A stretch of 64,000 bases of DNA from Stagnihabitans sp038231395 (GCA_038231395.1 JBBRLL010000013.1:24836-88835); one strand, 5' to 3'. Counted from the stretch's first letter, positions 25,855 through 34,179 are shown. The notes: generated from the letters alone by a model not told the origin. Numbers and translations are program-made.

Positions 25855-27216
25855 TCAGTTCACGATTTGGCCGCCAGAAACCGTCTGGCCGTCTTTCAAC
25901 CCGATCTTCAGGCTGTCGATATAGGCGTTGGGCTTGGTGCCGTCATAGGACACGCCGTCGATGAAAAGGGCGGTAGGCTCGCGGTAGCCATCGGCGTCAA
26001 AGTCGAACATGTCGGCGGTGGCGTGGCCGTCGGCAATCACCGCTTTGGCGGCAAGTTCATAAAGATCGGGGCGGTAAACCTGTTTGGCGGTATCGGCGAA
26101 CCACGCATCCGGCTTGGCCTCGGCAATCTGGCCCCAGCGGCGCATCTGGGTCAGATACCAGACCGCATCGGAGTAGTAGGGGAAGGTCGCGTTGTGCCGG
26201 AAAAACACGTTGAAATCCGGGGCAGGGCGCTTGTCACCCTTTTCATATTCAAAGGTCCCGGTCATTGAATTGGCGATCACCACCGCATCCGCCCCGACAT
26301 AGTCTTTCGAGGACAGGATTTTGACAGCTTCGGCCCGGTTGGCGTTGTCATTCTCGTCAAGCCAGATGGCGGCGCGGATCAGCGCCTTGGTCAGGGCCAG
26401 CGTGGTGTTGGGGTTCGCTGCCACAAAATCGGCGGTCAGACCAAAGACCTTTTCAGGGTTGTCCTTCCAGATGTCTGCATCGGTGATCACCGGCACGCCG
26501 ATACCCTTGGCGACGGCCGCCTGGTTCCATGGCTCACCCACCGAATAGCCATCAATCGTACCGGCCTCCAGCGTCGCGGGCATCTGCGGTGGCGGTGTGA
26601 CCGAGATCAGAACCTGCGCGCCGATCTGGCCAGAGGTGTCATCCGCTGAATACAGCCCCGGATTGATCCCACCCGCCGCCAGCCAATAGCGCAGCTCGTA
26701 ATTATGGGTCGAAACCGGGAACACCATCCCCATGTTGAACGGCTTGCCCGCAGCCGCATATTCATCAAGCACCGGCTTTAACGCCGAGGCTGCAATCGGA
26801 TGCATTGGCTTGCCATCGGCCCCCATCGCAAGGCCCGGCTTCATCGCCGCCCAGACCGCGTTGGATACGGTGATGGCATTGCCGTTCAGGTCCATCGAAA
26901 ACGGTGTGACCAGGGCCGCCTTGGTGCCATAGCCGATCGTCGCCGCAATCGGCTGACCGGCCAGCATCTGCGCGCCGTCCAACTGGCCCGACACCACGCC
27001 GTCCAGCAACACCTTCCAGTTGGCCTGCGCCTGCAGGGTCACCGACAGACCCTCATCTTCAAAAAAGCCCTTTTCCTTGGCAATCGCCAAAGGGGCCATA
27101 TCGGTCAGCTTGATGAAACCGAGGGTCAGTTGGTCTTTCTCGATCCCCGGGGTCTGGGCCAAAGCCGCGTGAGACATCAGGGCGGTCGACAGAAAAAGGG
27201 CGGCAATTCGGGACAT
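25855..27216 (-). CDS. nrtA: nitrate ABC transporter, periplasmic binding protein
   Basis: 453 residues from the ATG at 27216, which gives a proper signal peptide (MSRIAALFLSTALMSHAALA); the frame reaches 27285, but those codons lie inside the terminator of the leader. NrtA-family marks: LTLGFIKLTDMAPLAIAKEKGFFEDEGL, DGAQMLAGQPIAATIG, YSVGEPWNQAAVAKG and PDFNVFFRHNATFPYYSDAVWYL. It binds nitrate or nitrite in the periplasm. AAGG lies about 12 bases upstream. Expression should be controlled by the ANTAR-type leader immediately upstream. Confidence 0.93.
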   Translation of the reverse strand: MSRIAALFLSTALMSHAALAQTPGIEKDQLTLGFIKLTDMAPLAIAKEKGFFEDEGLSVTLQAQANWKVLLDGVVSGQLDGAQMLAGQPIAATIGYGTKAALVTPFSMDLNGNAITVSNAVWAAMKPGLAMGADGKPMHPIAASALKPVLDEYAAAGKPFNMGMVFPVSTHNYELRYWLAAGGINPGLYSADDTSGQIGAQVLISVTPPPQMPATLEAGTIDGYSVGEPWNQAAVAKGIGVPVITDADIWKDNPEKVFGLTADFVAANPNTTLALTKALIRAAIWLDENDNANRAEAVKILSSKDYVGADAVVIANSMTGTFEYEKGDKRPAPDFNVFFRHNATFPYYSDAVWYLTQMRRWGQIAEAKPDAWFADTAKQVYRPDLYELAAKAVIADGHATADMFDFDADGYREPTALFIDGVSYDGTKPNAYIDSLKIGLKDGQTVSGGQIVN

Positions 27217-27259
27217 GAGGGGGCTACCTTGAGAAAGGGGAGGGCGAGGGGGAGGAATG

Positions 27260-27299
27260 AAAAAGGCCGTAGACGCGCGTCGCACTTCGCTGCGACGGG
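27260..27299 (-). terminator. leader terminator upstream of nrtA
   Basis: CGTCGCA and TGCGACG form a seven-base stem with a six-base loop (27278-27297), and an outer CCGT/ACGG pairing brings the fold next to a run of five T on the minus strand (27260-27264). Position after P2 and before nrtA fits conditional termination. Confidence 0.65.
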
Positions 27300-27300
27300 T

Positions 27301-27316
27301 CAGGCGACCTTGCCTG
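27301..27316 (-). promoter_or_regulatory. ANTAR hexaloop stem-loop P2
   Basis: On the RNA strand CAGGC pairs with GCCTG around the loop AAGGTC (A1, G4), 24 bases after P1 and directly before the terminator. The AAGG in its loop can alternatively pair with CCTT at the terminator end, so P2 and a longer terminator fold could exclude each other. Confidence 0.75.
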
Positions 27317-27340
27317 CGTCCCGAACTTTCGGGGGGGGGA

Positions 27341-27358
27341 CGGAACGCCGTTGTTCCG
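27341..27358 (-). promoter_or_regulatory. ANTAR hexaloop stem-loop P1
   Basis: On the RNA strand CGGAAC pairs perfectly with GTTCCG around the loop AACGGC (A1, G4). First of the tandem pair. Confidence 0.75.
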
Positions 27359-27466
27359 CCATGGCTTGAGGGTGAAAGCAGATTCGCTCCGGGTCAAGTG
27401 GGTTTCAGGGGTTTCCCGCAACGCTCCAACGAAAATGCTGCGACGCAGCGCAAAGTGCCCGGTTTT

Positions 27467-28621
27467 TCAGCGCGGTGCAGGGTTAGGGTCAAAAACCGCG
27501 CCATCAAAGAAACGGTTGCGCAACAAAATCAGGCTGCCCTCGGTGGTGGTCACCTGTTCAGCCTGCGCCAGAATCCCCTCGGCCTTGTCCGACGCGCGCG
27601 GCATCGCGGCCCCGGTTCCGGCCAGATGCTGGCGGTAAAGATCGCTGCGGAAGACGGCGCGCGCCTTGATCTGGGCGGCGTCAGGGTCCAGCCCAAAGCG
27701 CCCGGCCAGCCGCGCCCCGATCCATGCCGCCTGACTGCGCCACGGGAAATTGGCCGCCCCATCGTGCAGGGTCATGAACTGCGCTGCCATCGCCTCATCC
27801 CCGTCCGGCCCAAGGATCATCCTTCCGGTCAAAGCCGGGTCAATCACTTCGGCGGCCACGCCCAGATGATGTGGCGCTGCAAGCACCTCACTGGCGGTCA
27901 GCCGGTTCGCAGGGTCCGACAGCCAACGCCCCGCCCGCCACACAGACCGCATCAGGCGGCCGGCAAGGTCAGGTTCAGCCTCGCACCAGCCAGACCGCGT
28001 GGCCAGTACCTTTTCGGGAGCTTGGCTCCAGATCGACGATCCGGGCAACAGCAGCTTGGCGCCGGCCACACCAACCGCCTGACTGCCCCACGGCTCACCC
28101 ACGCAAAAGCCGTCGATCTCATCCGCCAGCAGGGCCTGCGCCATCAAAGGTGGCGGCACCGTGTGGATCGAGACCTGAACGCCATGAGCCGCGCGCTCCA
28201 GCCAGTATTGCAGCAACTCTGCCTGCATGGAGAACGGAAACGGCACGCCAAACCGCAAGGGTCGATCCAGCGCCACCAGTGCCCGCCCCGCGGCCATCGC
28301 ATCGCCAAACGGCGCGTCAACCAAAGCTGCCACGGCTTTTGACAGGCCAAGGGTCTCACCATTCAGCGCCATCACCATCGGTGCCTCCAGCGGCACAGAA
28401 CCGCCCCCAAGGCCCAAAGCCCGCGCCACCGGCACCACCGACAGCATTTGCGCTGCCACGACCTGCCCGAAATCCAGCATATCGCGTAACATCGACCAAC
28501 TGGCAGCCCGCTTCAGCTGCAGATCCAGCCCTTCTTCCTCGGCAAAGCCAAGAACCTGCGCGATGATCAGGGGAGCGGCATCAACCAGCGGGATATAGCC
28601 AACCTGAAGGGTGCTGGTCAC
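27467..28621 (-). CDS. nasS: nitrate/nitrite sensor, NrtA-like without signal peptide
   Basis: 384 residues related to NrtA (GYIPLVDAAPLIIAQVLGFAEEEGLDL, DEIDGFCVGEPWGSQAVG, AANFPWRSQAAWI) but starting without a signal peptide, so it stays in the cytoplasm. NasS binds nitrate or nitrite and holds the antiterminator NasT inactive in their absence. The gene overlaps the nasT stop by four bases and precedes the nrtA leader, which is the known arrangement. It could be mistaken for a transporter binding protein; the missing signal peptide and pairing with nasT decide the call. Confidence 0.92.
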   Translation of the reverse strand: MTSTLQVGYIPLVDAAPLIIAQVLGFAEEEGLDLQLKRAASWSMLRDMLDFGQVVAAQMLSVVPVARALGLGGGSVPLEAPMVMALNGETLGLSKAVAALVDAPFGDAMAAGRALVALDRPLRFGVPFPFSMQAELLQYWLERAAHGVQVSIHTVPPPLMAQALLADEIDGFCVGEPWGSQAVGVAGAKLLLPGSSIWSQAPEKVLATRSGWCEAEPDLAGRLMRSVWRAGRWLSDPANRLTASEVLAAPHHLGVAAEVIDPALTGRMILGPDGDEAMAAQFMTLHDGAANFPWRSQAAWIGARLAGRFGLDPDAAQIKARAVFRSDLYRQHLAGTGAAMPRASDKAEGILAQAEQVTTTEGSLILLRNRFFDGAVFDPNPAPR

Positions 28622-29202
28622 TTCAGCAACTCCGCTGCCGTCACCAAAGCCTGCGCCACATCGACCACGCGCTTGCCCTGATCCATCGCCGCCTTGCGGA
28701 TCAGCTGGTAGGCGGCAACCTCGTCCAAGCCCTTGGCACGCATCACAAACCCCTTGGCGCGGTCGATGACCTTGCGCTCTTCCAGGGCGGCTTTGGTGGT
28801 GGCAAGTTCGGTGCGCATCCGGCTGAACAGGTGAAACCGCGCAATGGCCGCGTCGAGGATGGGCCTGATCCGCTCCGGTCGCATGCCATCGACCACGTAG
28901 GCTGAAACCCCGGCCTCTATCGCGGCACGGGTAATGCCGGGGTCAGATCGGTCAACGAACATCGCCACCGGGCGTTCCATGGCACCCGAGGCCAAAGTCA
29001 ACTCCTCCAACACATCGCGCGACGGGCTGGCCACGTCGATCAGGACCACATCGGGACGAAGCTCGGCGATGCGCCGCGCCAGACCAGCCCCGTCCGACAA
29101 GACAGTGATCCGATAGTCCCCGGCCTCGGTCAGTGCATCAACGATCCGCAAAGCACGCTCACGGTCGCCTTCGACGATGATGATCGAAATATCGGAAGAC
29201 AT
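28618..29202 (-). CDS. nasT: ANTAR-domain antitermination regulator
   Basis: 194 residues: receiver-like domain (IIIVEGDRERALRIVDAL, DVVLIDVASPSRDV, with the phospho-acceptor region retained) followed by a C-terminal ANTAR domain from about residue 130 (ALEERKVIDRAKGFVMRAKGLDEVAAYQLIRKAAM). ANTAR domains bind tandem A1/G4 hexaloop RNAs and stop terminator formation; such an RNA lies before nrtA. The ATG has AAAGAGA upstream. First gene of the nitrate cluster. No clear NtrC or sigma-54 site could be assigned upstream. Confidence 0.93.
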   Translation of the reverse strand: MSSDISIIIVEGDRERALRIVDALTEAGDYRITVLSDGAGLARRIAELRPDVVLIDVASPSRDVLEELTLASGAMERPVAMFVDRSDPGITRAAIEAGVSAYVVDGMRPERIRPILDAAIARFHLFSRMRTELATTKAALEERKVIDRAKGFVMRAKGLDEVAAYQLIRKAAMDQGKRVVDVAQALVTAAELLK

Positions 29203-29624
29203 TTTTCTCTTTGGCGGCCCTGGATGTTGTCGGCAGTGACAGTTGGACCGGATAGCGACACGCTGAAAGCGCTATCAAAGCCGCACTTTCAGGCGGTTTG
29301 GTCTAAATGATAGGCTCTTTAGGGCGAAAAAGGACGCCATGCTCAAAAATTCGGCATCAAAAGTCCCGCTGCCCGGAGCTAATGCGATTATGGCCTCTGG
29401 TTTCAGGGGATTGGACCTGTGCTGTCGCAAATTCCTCTGCCGACGGTCGGCACGGGGCGAAGTCAAAGCGCCCGGCCCCCGGTCTTCATCCCGCAAGCCC
29501 CGCCATCAGCGGCACCCGCAGCCTCTGCAACAACCATCACTTTTGCCCCGTTGTCAGCACCAGGGCGTTAGGCCCGACCCAACCGGCCGGGGTCTGACAG
29601 ACCTGCAGTTGTGCGGCGATATCG
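29203..29624. other. intergenic region upstream of nasT
   Basis: About 420 bases. The first 130 must hold the nasT promoter. GAAAGCGCTATC near 29270 and the AT-rich stretch 29300-29325 are the only standout pieces. Open frames across it give low-similarity, arginine-rich translations. Nothing further recognised. Confidence 0.4.
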
Positions 29625-29872
29625 GCCAGAGCTGCGGCGCGCAACACCAGCGTTCTGGGGCTGATCTATGCCGCCAAGGCCGGTGTAGGGGTCGCAGCCC
29701 TGCCGATGTCGCTGGGCGATGTGGAGGCGGATCTGGTCTGCGTCATCGGCCCGGTTGCCGACCTGACGCGCGCGTGGCGTATCCTGACCAGCGCCATACC
29801 AAGCGGGTTTCGGCCTTCTTCGACTTCATTCTGAAAGAAACCGAAGCGCTGCGCCCGATCCTGATGGGATAG
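29625..29872 (+). pseudogene. remnant of a LysR-family regulator, C-terminal end only
   Basis: One frame (from about 29640 to 29785) reads SVLGLIYAAKAGVGVAALP followed by GDVEADLVCVIGPVADLTRAWRIL, the usual end of a LysR effector domain. The continuation RHTKRVSAFFDFILKETEAL then RPILMG is in another frame up to a TAG at 29870. One frameshift near 29785-29795 joins them. The DNA-binding half and most of the effector domain are missing, so this is a decayed fragment. It bears no visible relation to nasT or manC on either side. Confidence 0.7.
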
Positions 29873-30269
29873 CTGAAAAGTTCAGGTCACCGTTGCCAAT
29901 CCGTTGGTCTTGCCACCATGCGGCCGTTCATTCTTGCCCGCGTCAAAGCTCGTTGTGTGGCCGATGCTGGCTTTGGTGGGCAAATTGCCATCACGGGAGT
30001 CGTCGTTTGACTTCAGCATGATAACTGCCCGGGACACGCACCATTGCACTCGCCGAATGCAGAAACGGCCAGCTGCCATGTAGGTCGAGGCAGAAGCAGT
30101 GTGGATCGCCTATACACCGGACCCTTCCAAACTGCGCGTCCCGATGGCCCTTCCATCAGGCACATTGGTTTGCGTAATTGCGCTTTTCATGGGGGCGTAA
30201 AATTATGGATACTAGGTGTTCAGTCCCGGCATCCGCCTATGGCGCACTGGCCCCGGTCTACCCCGTCGT
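29873..30269. other. intergenic region with one doubtful small ORF
   Basis: About 400 bases after the LysR remnant. On the minus strand a frame from 30019 to 29882 encodes 45 residues (MLKSNDDSRDGNLPTKAS..., ending KTNGLATVT) with only a weak GGGCAG upstream. I do not recognise it and would not call it a gene. The rest shows no coding or structural signal. Confidence 0.35.
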
Positions 30270-31712
30270 TTACCCCTTGGCCCCTTGGCCCCGCGCATAG
30301 ACATCGTCGTAGCGGATGATGTCGTCTTCGCCCAGATAGATGCCGGTTTGCACCTCAATCAGGATCATCGTCACCTTTCCCGGGTTTTCCATCCGGTGCA
30401 TCGCCCCCAACGGGATGTAGATTGACTGGTTCTCGGTCAACAACTGCACTGTGCCGTTGACGGTCACCCGCGCGGTGCCAGCCACCACAATCCAGTGTTC
30501 CGAGCGGTGGACATGGCTTTGCAGCGACAAGGCAGCACCCGGATGCACCACAATGCGTTTCACCTGAAAGCGGTCGGCGAGAACAAGCGTCTCAAACCAG
30601 CCCCACGGCCGGTGATCGCGCGGAAAGGTTTCGGCCTGACGGACGCCTTTGGCTTTCAGCCGGGTCACCGCTTCTTTCACGTCCTGCGCCCTCGATTTGT
30701 CCGCAACCAGAACCGCATCGGCCATTGCCACCACGATCAGGTTGTCCAGCCCGATGCCAACCAACTCCAACCCGTCGGTTTCTGACCGCAGCAGGCTGCT
30801 ATGGCTGTCAATTGCTGTGACGTGGCCATGCGTCACCATGCCGTCGGCATCCGGCCCGCTTTCCCGCCAGACCGAGGCCCAGTCGCCCAGGTCCGACCAA
30901 TCCTCGCCAAATGGCACGACTTGCAGGTTGGTGGCACGCTCCATGACCGCATAGTCGATTGAGATCGCTTCCGCCCCGGCCCAGGGACCTGCCGCCAGCC
31001 GCAAAAAGCCAAGATCGCTGGCCGCCTGATCCACCGAACGGCGCACCGGGTCCATCAGATGTGATGCATGCTTCTCGAATGCCGCCAACGCGGTCTTGAC
31101 TGACAAGAGGAAAATCCCCGCGTTCCACAAAAAGCGGTCATCGGCCAGCATCTCTTCGGCCCGGTCCGCTTTCGGCTTTTCCACAAAGCGTTTCAGGTCA
31201 ATCGGTTGGGGCTTTGCACCCACTGGCCGATGCGCCATTTCCAGCCAGCCATAACCCGTCTCGGCCCGAGTCGGACGGATGCCGAAGGTCACGATCCGCC
31301 CCGCTTCGGCAGCAGGCACCCCGGCCCGCACCGCAGCCCCAAACGCCGCCCGGTCTGGCACCAACTGGTCCGACGGCATCACCAGAATCATCGCCTCCGG
31401 CTCGGTTGCCGCCAGATGCAACACGGCAGCCAGAATGGCGGGCGCAGTGTTGCGTGCCGAAGGTTCTATCAGAATGGAGCCGGGGTCGATGCCAATCTCT
31501 GCCAACTGCTCTGTTACAATGAAGCGGAAGTCAGAGTTGGTGACGATCGCCGGTTTGGCCACATCCGGTCCGGATATCCGCCGCGCCGCCGCTTGGAACA
31601 GCGTCTCGGTCCCCGTCAAGGCGGCGAACTGCTTGGGGAAACTTTTGCGCGACAGGGGCCAAAGCCGCGTGCCGGCGCCACCGCACAAGAGGACCGGATG
31701 GATCATTGGCAT
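30270..31712 (-). CDS. manC: mannose-1-phosphate guanylyltransferase / mannose-6-phosphate isomerase
   Basis: 480 residues from the ATG at 31712, ten bases after AGGGAGG; a second ATG at 31706 is too far from it. N-terminal nucleotidyltransferase with VLLCGGAGTRLWPLSRKSFPKQ, PSDQLVPD, and FVEKPKAD near residue 190; C-terminal cupin of the type II phosphomannose isomerase from about residue 370 (HVHRSEHWIVVAGTARVTVNG, YIPLGAMHRMENP). It makes GDP-mannose for surface polysaccharides. It stands alone with no other polysaccharide gene in the window. Confidence 0.93.
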   Translation of the reverse strand: MPMIHPVLLCGGAGTRLWPLSRKSFPKQFAALTGTETLFQAAARRISGPDVAKPAIVTNSDFRFIVTEQLAEIGIDPGSILIEPSARNTAPAILAAVLHLAATEPEAMILVMPSDQLVPDRAAFGAAVRAGVPAAEAGRIVTFGIRPTRAETGYGWLEMAHRPVGAKPQPIDLKRFVEKPKADRAEEMLADDRFLWNAGIFLLSVKTALAAFEKHASHLMDPVRRSVDQAASDLGFLRLAAGPWAGAEAISIDYAVMERATNLQVVPFGEDWSDLGDWASVWRESGPDADGMVTHGHVTAIDSHSSLLRSETDGLELVGIGLDNLIVVAMADAVLVADKSRAQDVKEAVTRLKAKGVRQAETFPRDHRPWGWFETLVLADRFQVKRIVVHPGAALSLQSHVHRSEHWIVVAGTARVTVNGTVQLLTENQSIYIPLGAMHRMENPGKVTMILIEVQTGIYLGEDDIIRYDDVYARGQGAKG

Positions 31713-31952
31713 TTCGGAACGGCCTCCCTTGAACGGAACTGCGCACTGGCGAAACTTGTGGCTGTTCCGGGTTGGCATGGCAAGATCAGAACACTTGCAC
31801 TGGACTGCGAAGGCTTACGCCGGAAAATCCATCCCGAAATCGTTTTGCGCATTGTCGCCGAAAAAATTATTGGCGCCAGCTCAGGTGCAGATGCAGCCCG
31901 CAACTTTGAGGGCGAGTTACGCAACGCGGGGCCTTTCAAAAGCACGGCCTTC

Positions 31953-31988
31953 AAAAAGCAAAACGGCCCGCCAATTTGACGAGCCGTT
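31953..31988 (-). terminator. intrinsic terminator ending the CcsR array
   Basis: On the minus strand AACGGC pairs with GCCGTT around a 15-base loop and is followed by TTTTGCTTTTT. It lies 14 bases past the last CCTCCTCCC hairpin, so it likely ends the ccaA-CcsR transcript. Confidence 0.75.
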
Positions 31989-32001
31989 CAAAAGGAAGGG
32001 T

Positions 32002-32067
32002 GCGGCGACCTCAGGGAGGAGGTTGAGATCGCCGCTGGTCCGAAGGCCCAGGGAGGAGGAGAGGGCC
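32002..32067 (-). ncRNA. CcsR-type sRNA, fourth copy (two hairpins)
   Basis: Two hairpins present the CCTCCTCCC motif in their loops: 32045-32067 with stem GGCCC/GGGCC, and 32002-32035 with CTCA/TGAG extended by GCGGCGA/TCGCCGC. The pair is almost the same as the second copy. Last unit before the terminator; 233 bases separate it from the third copy. Ends are approximate. Confidence 0.75.
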
Positions 32068-32300
32068 CACGCACGCCGTTGAAGCTTACGCTTCGAATTT
32101 CATGGCAACACCTGAACAGTTCGGTGCGACCTCTATCAGCCTTTCCGGCAAAGTCCCGGATCCAGCTATCTCCCTCAGCAAATAGTGCGACGAGCCGGAT
32201 CGTCAAGTCTTCAGGCAAGGTCAGGGACGACTCTATCTGAAAACCTTTTTGACGACCTCGGGGACGCTCGTTTCTTGGTTGGGTTTCTGCCCCAATAAGC

Positions 32301-32367
32301 GCGGCGGTGTCCGGGGAGGAGGTCGGGCACCGCCGCTTTTGCCATCACCCGGGGAGGAGATCGGGGT
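32301..32367 (-). ncRNA. CcsR-type sRNA, third copy (two hairpins)
   Basis: Hairpin 32347-32367 carries a variant loop (TCTCCTCCC on the RNA strand) on a short ACCCG stem. Hairpin 32301-32336 has a nine-base perfect stem GCGGCGGTG/CACCGCCGC and the full CCTCCTCCC motif. It lies 13 bases from the second copy. Ends are approximate. Confidence 0.72.
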
Positions 32368-32380
32368 CCGGCGACGTTTT

Positions 32381-32452
32381 GGCAGCGCCCTCAGGGAGGA
32401 GGTTGAGAGCGCCGCCGGTCCTTTGGCCCAGGGAGGAGGAGAGGGCCACCGG
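32381..32452 (-). ncRNA. CcsR-type sRNA, second copy (two hairpins)
   Basis: Hairpin 32415-32452: CCGGT/ACCGG outside, GGCCC/GGGCC inside, CCTCCTCCC in the loop. Hairpin 32381-32416: GCGC and CTCA/TGAG pairings around CCTCCTCCC. The two stems abut. Ends are approximate. Confidence 0.75.
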
Positions 32453-32529
32453 ATGTTTCAGAACAGCTGAAGTGTTATCAAACTTGCCGTTCCGTCTGGC
32501 GGGATCAGCCCGCCGTTGTAGAAAAGCGA

Positions 32530-32594
32530 CGACACCAGGGAGGAGGACAGTGTCGCCGCACTTGACCCATAGCCCGCAGGGAGGAGGTTGCGGG
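32530..32594 (-). ncRNA. CcsR-type sRNA, first copy (two hairpins)
   Basis: Hairpin 32573-32594: CCCGCA/TGCGGG closing a loop made almost wholly of CCTCCTCCC. Hairpin 32530-32555: CGACAC/GTGTCG around the same motif. It begins 11 bases after the DUF1127 stop, so it is cotranscribed and released by processing, as described for R. sphaeroides CcsR RNAs. These RNAs are stress-induced and their loop can pair with purine-rich ribosome-binding regions of targets. Ends are approximate. Confidence 0.75.
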
Positions 32595-32605
32595 GCAGGG
32601 CAAGA

Positions 32606-32821
32606 TTAAACCTGATACGCAGCCTCACGGGCCACATCGGCGATGGTCAAACGGCTCAGGCCCAGATCGGCCAGATCACGGTCAGACAGGCCCTGAAGTT
32701 CGAACAGCGTCTGATTGTAGACGCGGCGACGCTCCATCACGTCCTTCAAGACCTTCACAACTGCGAAGAAACGATCAGAAAAGCTCACATGAGCCGAGCG
32801 GGAAGAGTTTACATATGCCAT
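32606..32821 (-). CDS. DUF1127 small RNA-associated protein (CcaA-like)
   Basis: 71 residues from the ATG at 32821 (MAYVNSSRS), seven bases after GAGG; an ATG at 32833 adds four residues and has no site. The C-terminal DUF1127 motif is clear: RRRVYNQTLFELQGLSDRDLADLGLSRLTIADVAREAA. In R. sphaeroides the DUF1127 protein gene ccaA is followed by four CcsR sRNAs and the family member CcaF1 acts as an RNA chaperone-like protein; here the gene is likewise followed by four two-hairpin units. Heat-shock sigma factor control is expected by analogy; I could not fix a promoter in 32822-33090. Confidence 0.85.
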   Translation of the reverse strand: MAYVNSSRSAHVSFSDRFFAVVKVLKDVMERRRVYNQTLFELQGLSDRDLADLGLSRLTIADVAREAAYQV

Positions 32822-33090
32822 TTTAAGCCTCACATTTTGTCATTGGCGGCGTCTGGTTTCGAAGCCTTCTCACCAGGTCCGTCGCTGTTAGGGCAAACAT
32901 GATCCAAATGCTGCGCTTGCACAATGCCCCGTGACTCAATGCTGCCATGCAGCAGATGCATGGCTTGCGGTCACAAAATCTTCAAGTTAATCAAGATATT
33001 CGCTGAATTTTTGAGCATCTGGTCAACACGCCCTTGCCCTTTGCCACAAAGCGGAACACCCTGCCTAAGGCTTTGGCAGAGGAGAAGAAA

Positions 33091-34179
33091 ATGTCCCCTT
33101 CACGCGAAGATGTGATTGCGCTGCTTGCCAAGGTTCCGACCCCGGGTGGTGGGAATCTGGTGAGCGATGATCTGATCAGGGCCCTGACGATTGAGAGCGG
33201 TATTGTGCGATTCGTGATCGAAGCGCCCACACCCGCTCAGGCCCGCGGCCTTTCCGCCGCTCATCAGGCGGCAGAAACCGCATTGCGCGCGCTGCCCGGC
33301 GTCATAAACGTGCAGGCGGTGATGACTGCGCATGGGCCATCGGCCAAACAAGCGGCCCCCGCCGCGGAACCGCCTTCGTTGAAGATCGGCGGCCATCCGC
33401 CGCCGCATCAGGGCGGTCCGCAGCGCGTCTCTGGCATTGACCGGATTATCGCGGTGGCGTCCGGCAAAGGGGGTGTGGGCAAATCGACCGTCGCCTCCAA
33501 CCTCGCGGTGGCTTTGGCCCGTCTTGGGCGGCGGGTCGGTTTGCTGGACGCTGACATCTACGGTCCAAGCCAGCCACGGATGATGGGCGTGTCCAAACGC
33601 CCCGCATCACCCGATGGCAAGATCATTGAGCCTCTGGTGGCGCATGGTGTGACCATGATGTCGATCGGGCTGATGCTGAAAGAAGATGAGGCTGTGATCT
33701 GGCGCGGGCCGATGTTGATGGGCGCGTTGCAACAGCTGATCAATCAGGTGGCCTGGGGCAAGTTGGATGTTCTGGTGATCGACCTGCCGCCGGGCACCGG
33801 TGATGTGCAACTGACCTTGGCACAGCGCACGCATCTGACCGGGGCGCTGGTGGTGTCAACCCCGCAAGACGTGGCTTTGCTGGATGCGCGCAAGGCGCTG
33901 GACATGTTCGCCAAGCTCAAAGTGCCGGTTCTGGGGCTGATCGAGAACATGTCGACCTATACTTGCCCGAACTGCGGGCATGAGGCGCATATCTTCGGCC
34001 ATGGCGGTGTTGCTGCCGAGGCGTTGAAGCTGGACCTGCCGTTTTTGGGCGAGTTGCCGCTGAACCTTGATATCCGGGTGGCGGGTGACGCAGGCGTTCC
34101 GATTGCCGCCACCGACAGCCCCCTTGCCGAGCCGTATATGCGGTTGGCGCGACGCTTGATTGATGGCGGGATGAGTTGA
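33091..34179 (+). CDS. Mrp/NBP35-family iron-sulfur cluster carrier ATPase
   Basis: 362 residues from the ATG at 33091 (MSPSREDV), with AGAGGAG just upstream; the 19-codon extension is rejected. N-terminal MIP18/DUF59 domain to about residue 80, a proline/alanine linker, then a P-loop with the deviant Walker A SGKGGVGKST at 124-133, DIYGPSQPRMMG, DLPPGTGDVQLT and the cluster-binding CPNCGHEAHIFG near residue 296. ApbC/Mrp proteins bind and pass [4Fe-4S] clusters to apoenzymes. It stands between the CcsR array and the mraZ leader. Confidence 0.92.
   Translation: MSPSREDVIALLAKVPTPGGGNLVSDDLIRALTIESGIVRFVIEAPTPAQARGLSAAHQAAETALRALPGVINVQAVMTAHGPSAKQAAPAAEPPSLKIGGHPPPHQGGPQRVSGIDRIIAVASGKGGVGKSTVASNLAVALARLGRRVGLLDADIYGPSQPRMMGVSKRPASPDGKIIEPLVAHGVTMMSIGLMLKEDEAVIWRGPMLMGALQQLINQVAWGKLDVLVIDLPPGTGDVQLTLAQRTHLTGALVVSTPQDVALLDARKALDMFAKLKVPVLGLIENMSTYTCPNCGHEAHIFGHGGVAAEALKLDLPFLGELPLNLDIRVAGDAGVPIAATDSPLAEPYMRLARRLIDGGMS

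Larger units (their letters stand above)
27217..27466 (-). promoter_or_regulatory. nrtA leader region with NasT-type antitermination elements
   Basis: The 250 bases between nasS and nrtA contain, in transcription order, two short hairpins with six-base loops (27341-27358 and 27301-27316) and a terminator (27260-27299). Both loops have A at position 1 and G at position 4, the two features that define ANTAR-binding RNA. With nasT and nasS encoded just upstream, the reading is that nitrate frees NasT from NasS and NasT binding prevents termination. Experimental support is not available here. Confidence 0.78.

Noticed and set aside
29339..29872. 177-codon open frame as an intact gene
   Set aside because: Only its last 25 codons match anything (a LysR tail); the matching part before that is in another frame. 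It is a frameshifted remnant.
32002..32594. Regular GGGAGGAGG repeats as a CRISPR-like or VNTR array
   Set aside because: Repeat spacing is irregular, the repeat is only nine bases, and every copy lies in a hairpin loop with differing, self-complementary flanks. This is an sRNA array.
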